A stretch of 5,640 bases of DNA from Nitrososphaerota archaeon (GTDB taxonomy: Archaea; Thermoproteota; Nitrososphaeria; Nitrososphaerales; Nitrososphaeraceae): contig VBPR01000141.1 in the NCBI GenBank assembly GCA_005877345.1, positions 1,629-7,268 of the forward strand. The letters are read 5' to 3'. The notes beneath the pieces were generated by a model. The model saw only the letters and a list, made by a program, of their open reading frames with translations, made no database searches and was not told the DNA's origin. Position numbers and translations under genes: made by a program. Below, piece by piece: positions 5,253-5,640 of the stretch. Position 1 is the first letter of the stretch. Every line of letters starts with the position of its first letter.

Positions 5253-5640
5253 TTGCAATGGAATTTGAATAATTTTACGAAAGTAGCATTTACCAGGTTA
5301 ATTCAACCATTTGGGGATAATCTTAATGATGTTGTCAAGATTACTAAAGCATTTAGTTTTGCCGCTAATGTATATTCAGGATTATTTAGAAACGAAACTC
5401 ATGAACCTTACATCAATCATGCTATGAAGGTGGCATTAATATTATCTGATGAGTTAAGAGTTCATGATGTAGATACAATTTGTGCAGCTATTCTACATGA
5501 GGCCATAGAAAAAAGTAAGGACGATCGTGAAATTGTCGAATTTTTAAAATCAAATTTCGGAGAAAATGTGTATGTTACTATCAGGACTTTGACTGAACCA
5601 AAAACAAATGAAGGAAACAGAGAAAAATTACTTGTCAACT
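5253..5640 (+). CDS. HD-superfamily protein of SpoT/MESH1 type, 3'-truncated, with HE in place of HD
   Basis: The open frame runs from 5247 off the window end, so at least 129 N-terminal residues are present. SpoT/MESH1-type HD proteins are metal-dependent hydrolases acting on ppGpp or related nucleotides. Matching features, numbered from the TTG at 5253, are FAANVYSGLFRNETHEPYINHAMKVALIL (helix and first metal His, His56; 36-64), ILHEAIEK (80-87), and NFGENVYVTIRTLTEPK (101-117), matching the FGxxV step of the family. The usual LHD is LHE here (His82-Glu83), and the acidic pair after it (E-D in Rel enzymes) is Glu86-Lys87. Both changes may alter or abolish activity. No in-frame ATG occurs before 5412, which is inside the domain; ATGs at 5241 and 5258 lie in frames that stop at once. 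TTG at 5253 is preferred because of the TATA spacing; TTG at 5265 is an alternative. The substrate cannot be told from the sequence. Confidence 0.75.
   Translation, partial: MQWNLNNFTKVAFTRLIQPFGDNLNDVVKITKAFSFAANVYSGLFRNETHEPYINHAMKVALILSDELRVHDVDTICAAILHEAIEKSKDDREIVEFLKSNFGENVYVTIRTLTEPKTNEGNREKLLVN

Noticed and set aside
5241..5272. ATG at 5241 or 5258 as the start of the HD gene
   Set aside because: Both are out of frame with the HD domain and reach a stop within one to five codons.

Overview
This AT-rich window looks archaeal, most likely from the Thaumarchaeota (Nitrososphaerota), possibly a soil lineage with low GC such as Nitrosocosmicus. Three things support this: an archaeal-type tRNA-guanine transglycosylase with the C1 domain characteristic of archaea, an Sm-like protein with the C-terminal extension of the SmAP3 type, and a small protein resembling the thaumarchaeal DUF6659 family. 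Several TATA boxes also sit about 30-35 bp from start codons, as expected for short-leader archaeal transcripts. The genus is a guess.

Plus strand, left part (about 1-2139): the 3' two-thirds of a threonine synthase gene is followed after 20 bp by a 448-codon gene. This second gene fuses a MoaD/ThiS-like beta-grasp sulfur carrier, complete with its Gly-Gly, to a MoeB/ThiF/E1-like adenylyltransferase and a C-terminal domain found in many ThiF proteins. The pair looks co-transcribed. It recalls protein-thiocarboxylate sulfur chemistry in amino-acid synthesis, although that link is inferred.

Minus strand, middle and right (5143 down to 2182): a small protein with a winged-helix-like N-terminus and a zinc-ribbon C-terminus lies first. 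It is followed by an Lsm gene and tgtA, which form a tight two-gene operon with 2 bp between stop and TTG start, and then by the DUF6659-like gene with its own promoter. The Lsm-tgtA pair joins an RNA-binding ring protein to the enzyme that puts preQ0 into tRNA on the way to archaeosine. The plus and minus transcription units converge at about 2140-2181.

Right end (5253-5640): a divergently transcribed gene, cut by the window edge, encodes the start of an HD-superfamily protein of the SpoT/MESH1 type. It begins at a TTG codon and has HE in place of the usual HD.

The window has no stretch above 300 bp without a gene. I see no tRNA, rRNA, CRISPR array or mobile element. I did not find a clearly new multi-gene system. 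The best leads are the carrier-E1 fusion beside a PLP enzyme, the altered HD motif, and an A9 run at the end of the zinc-ribbon gene that could extend it by slippage.
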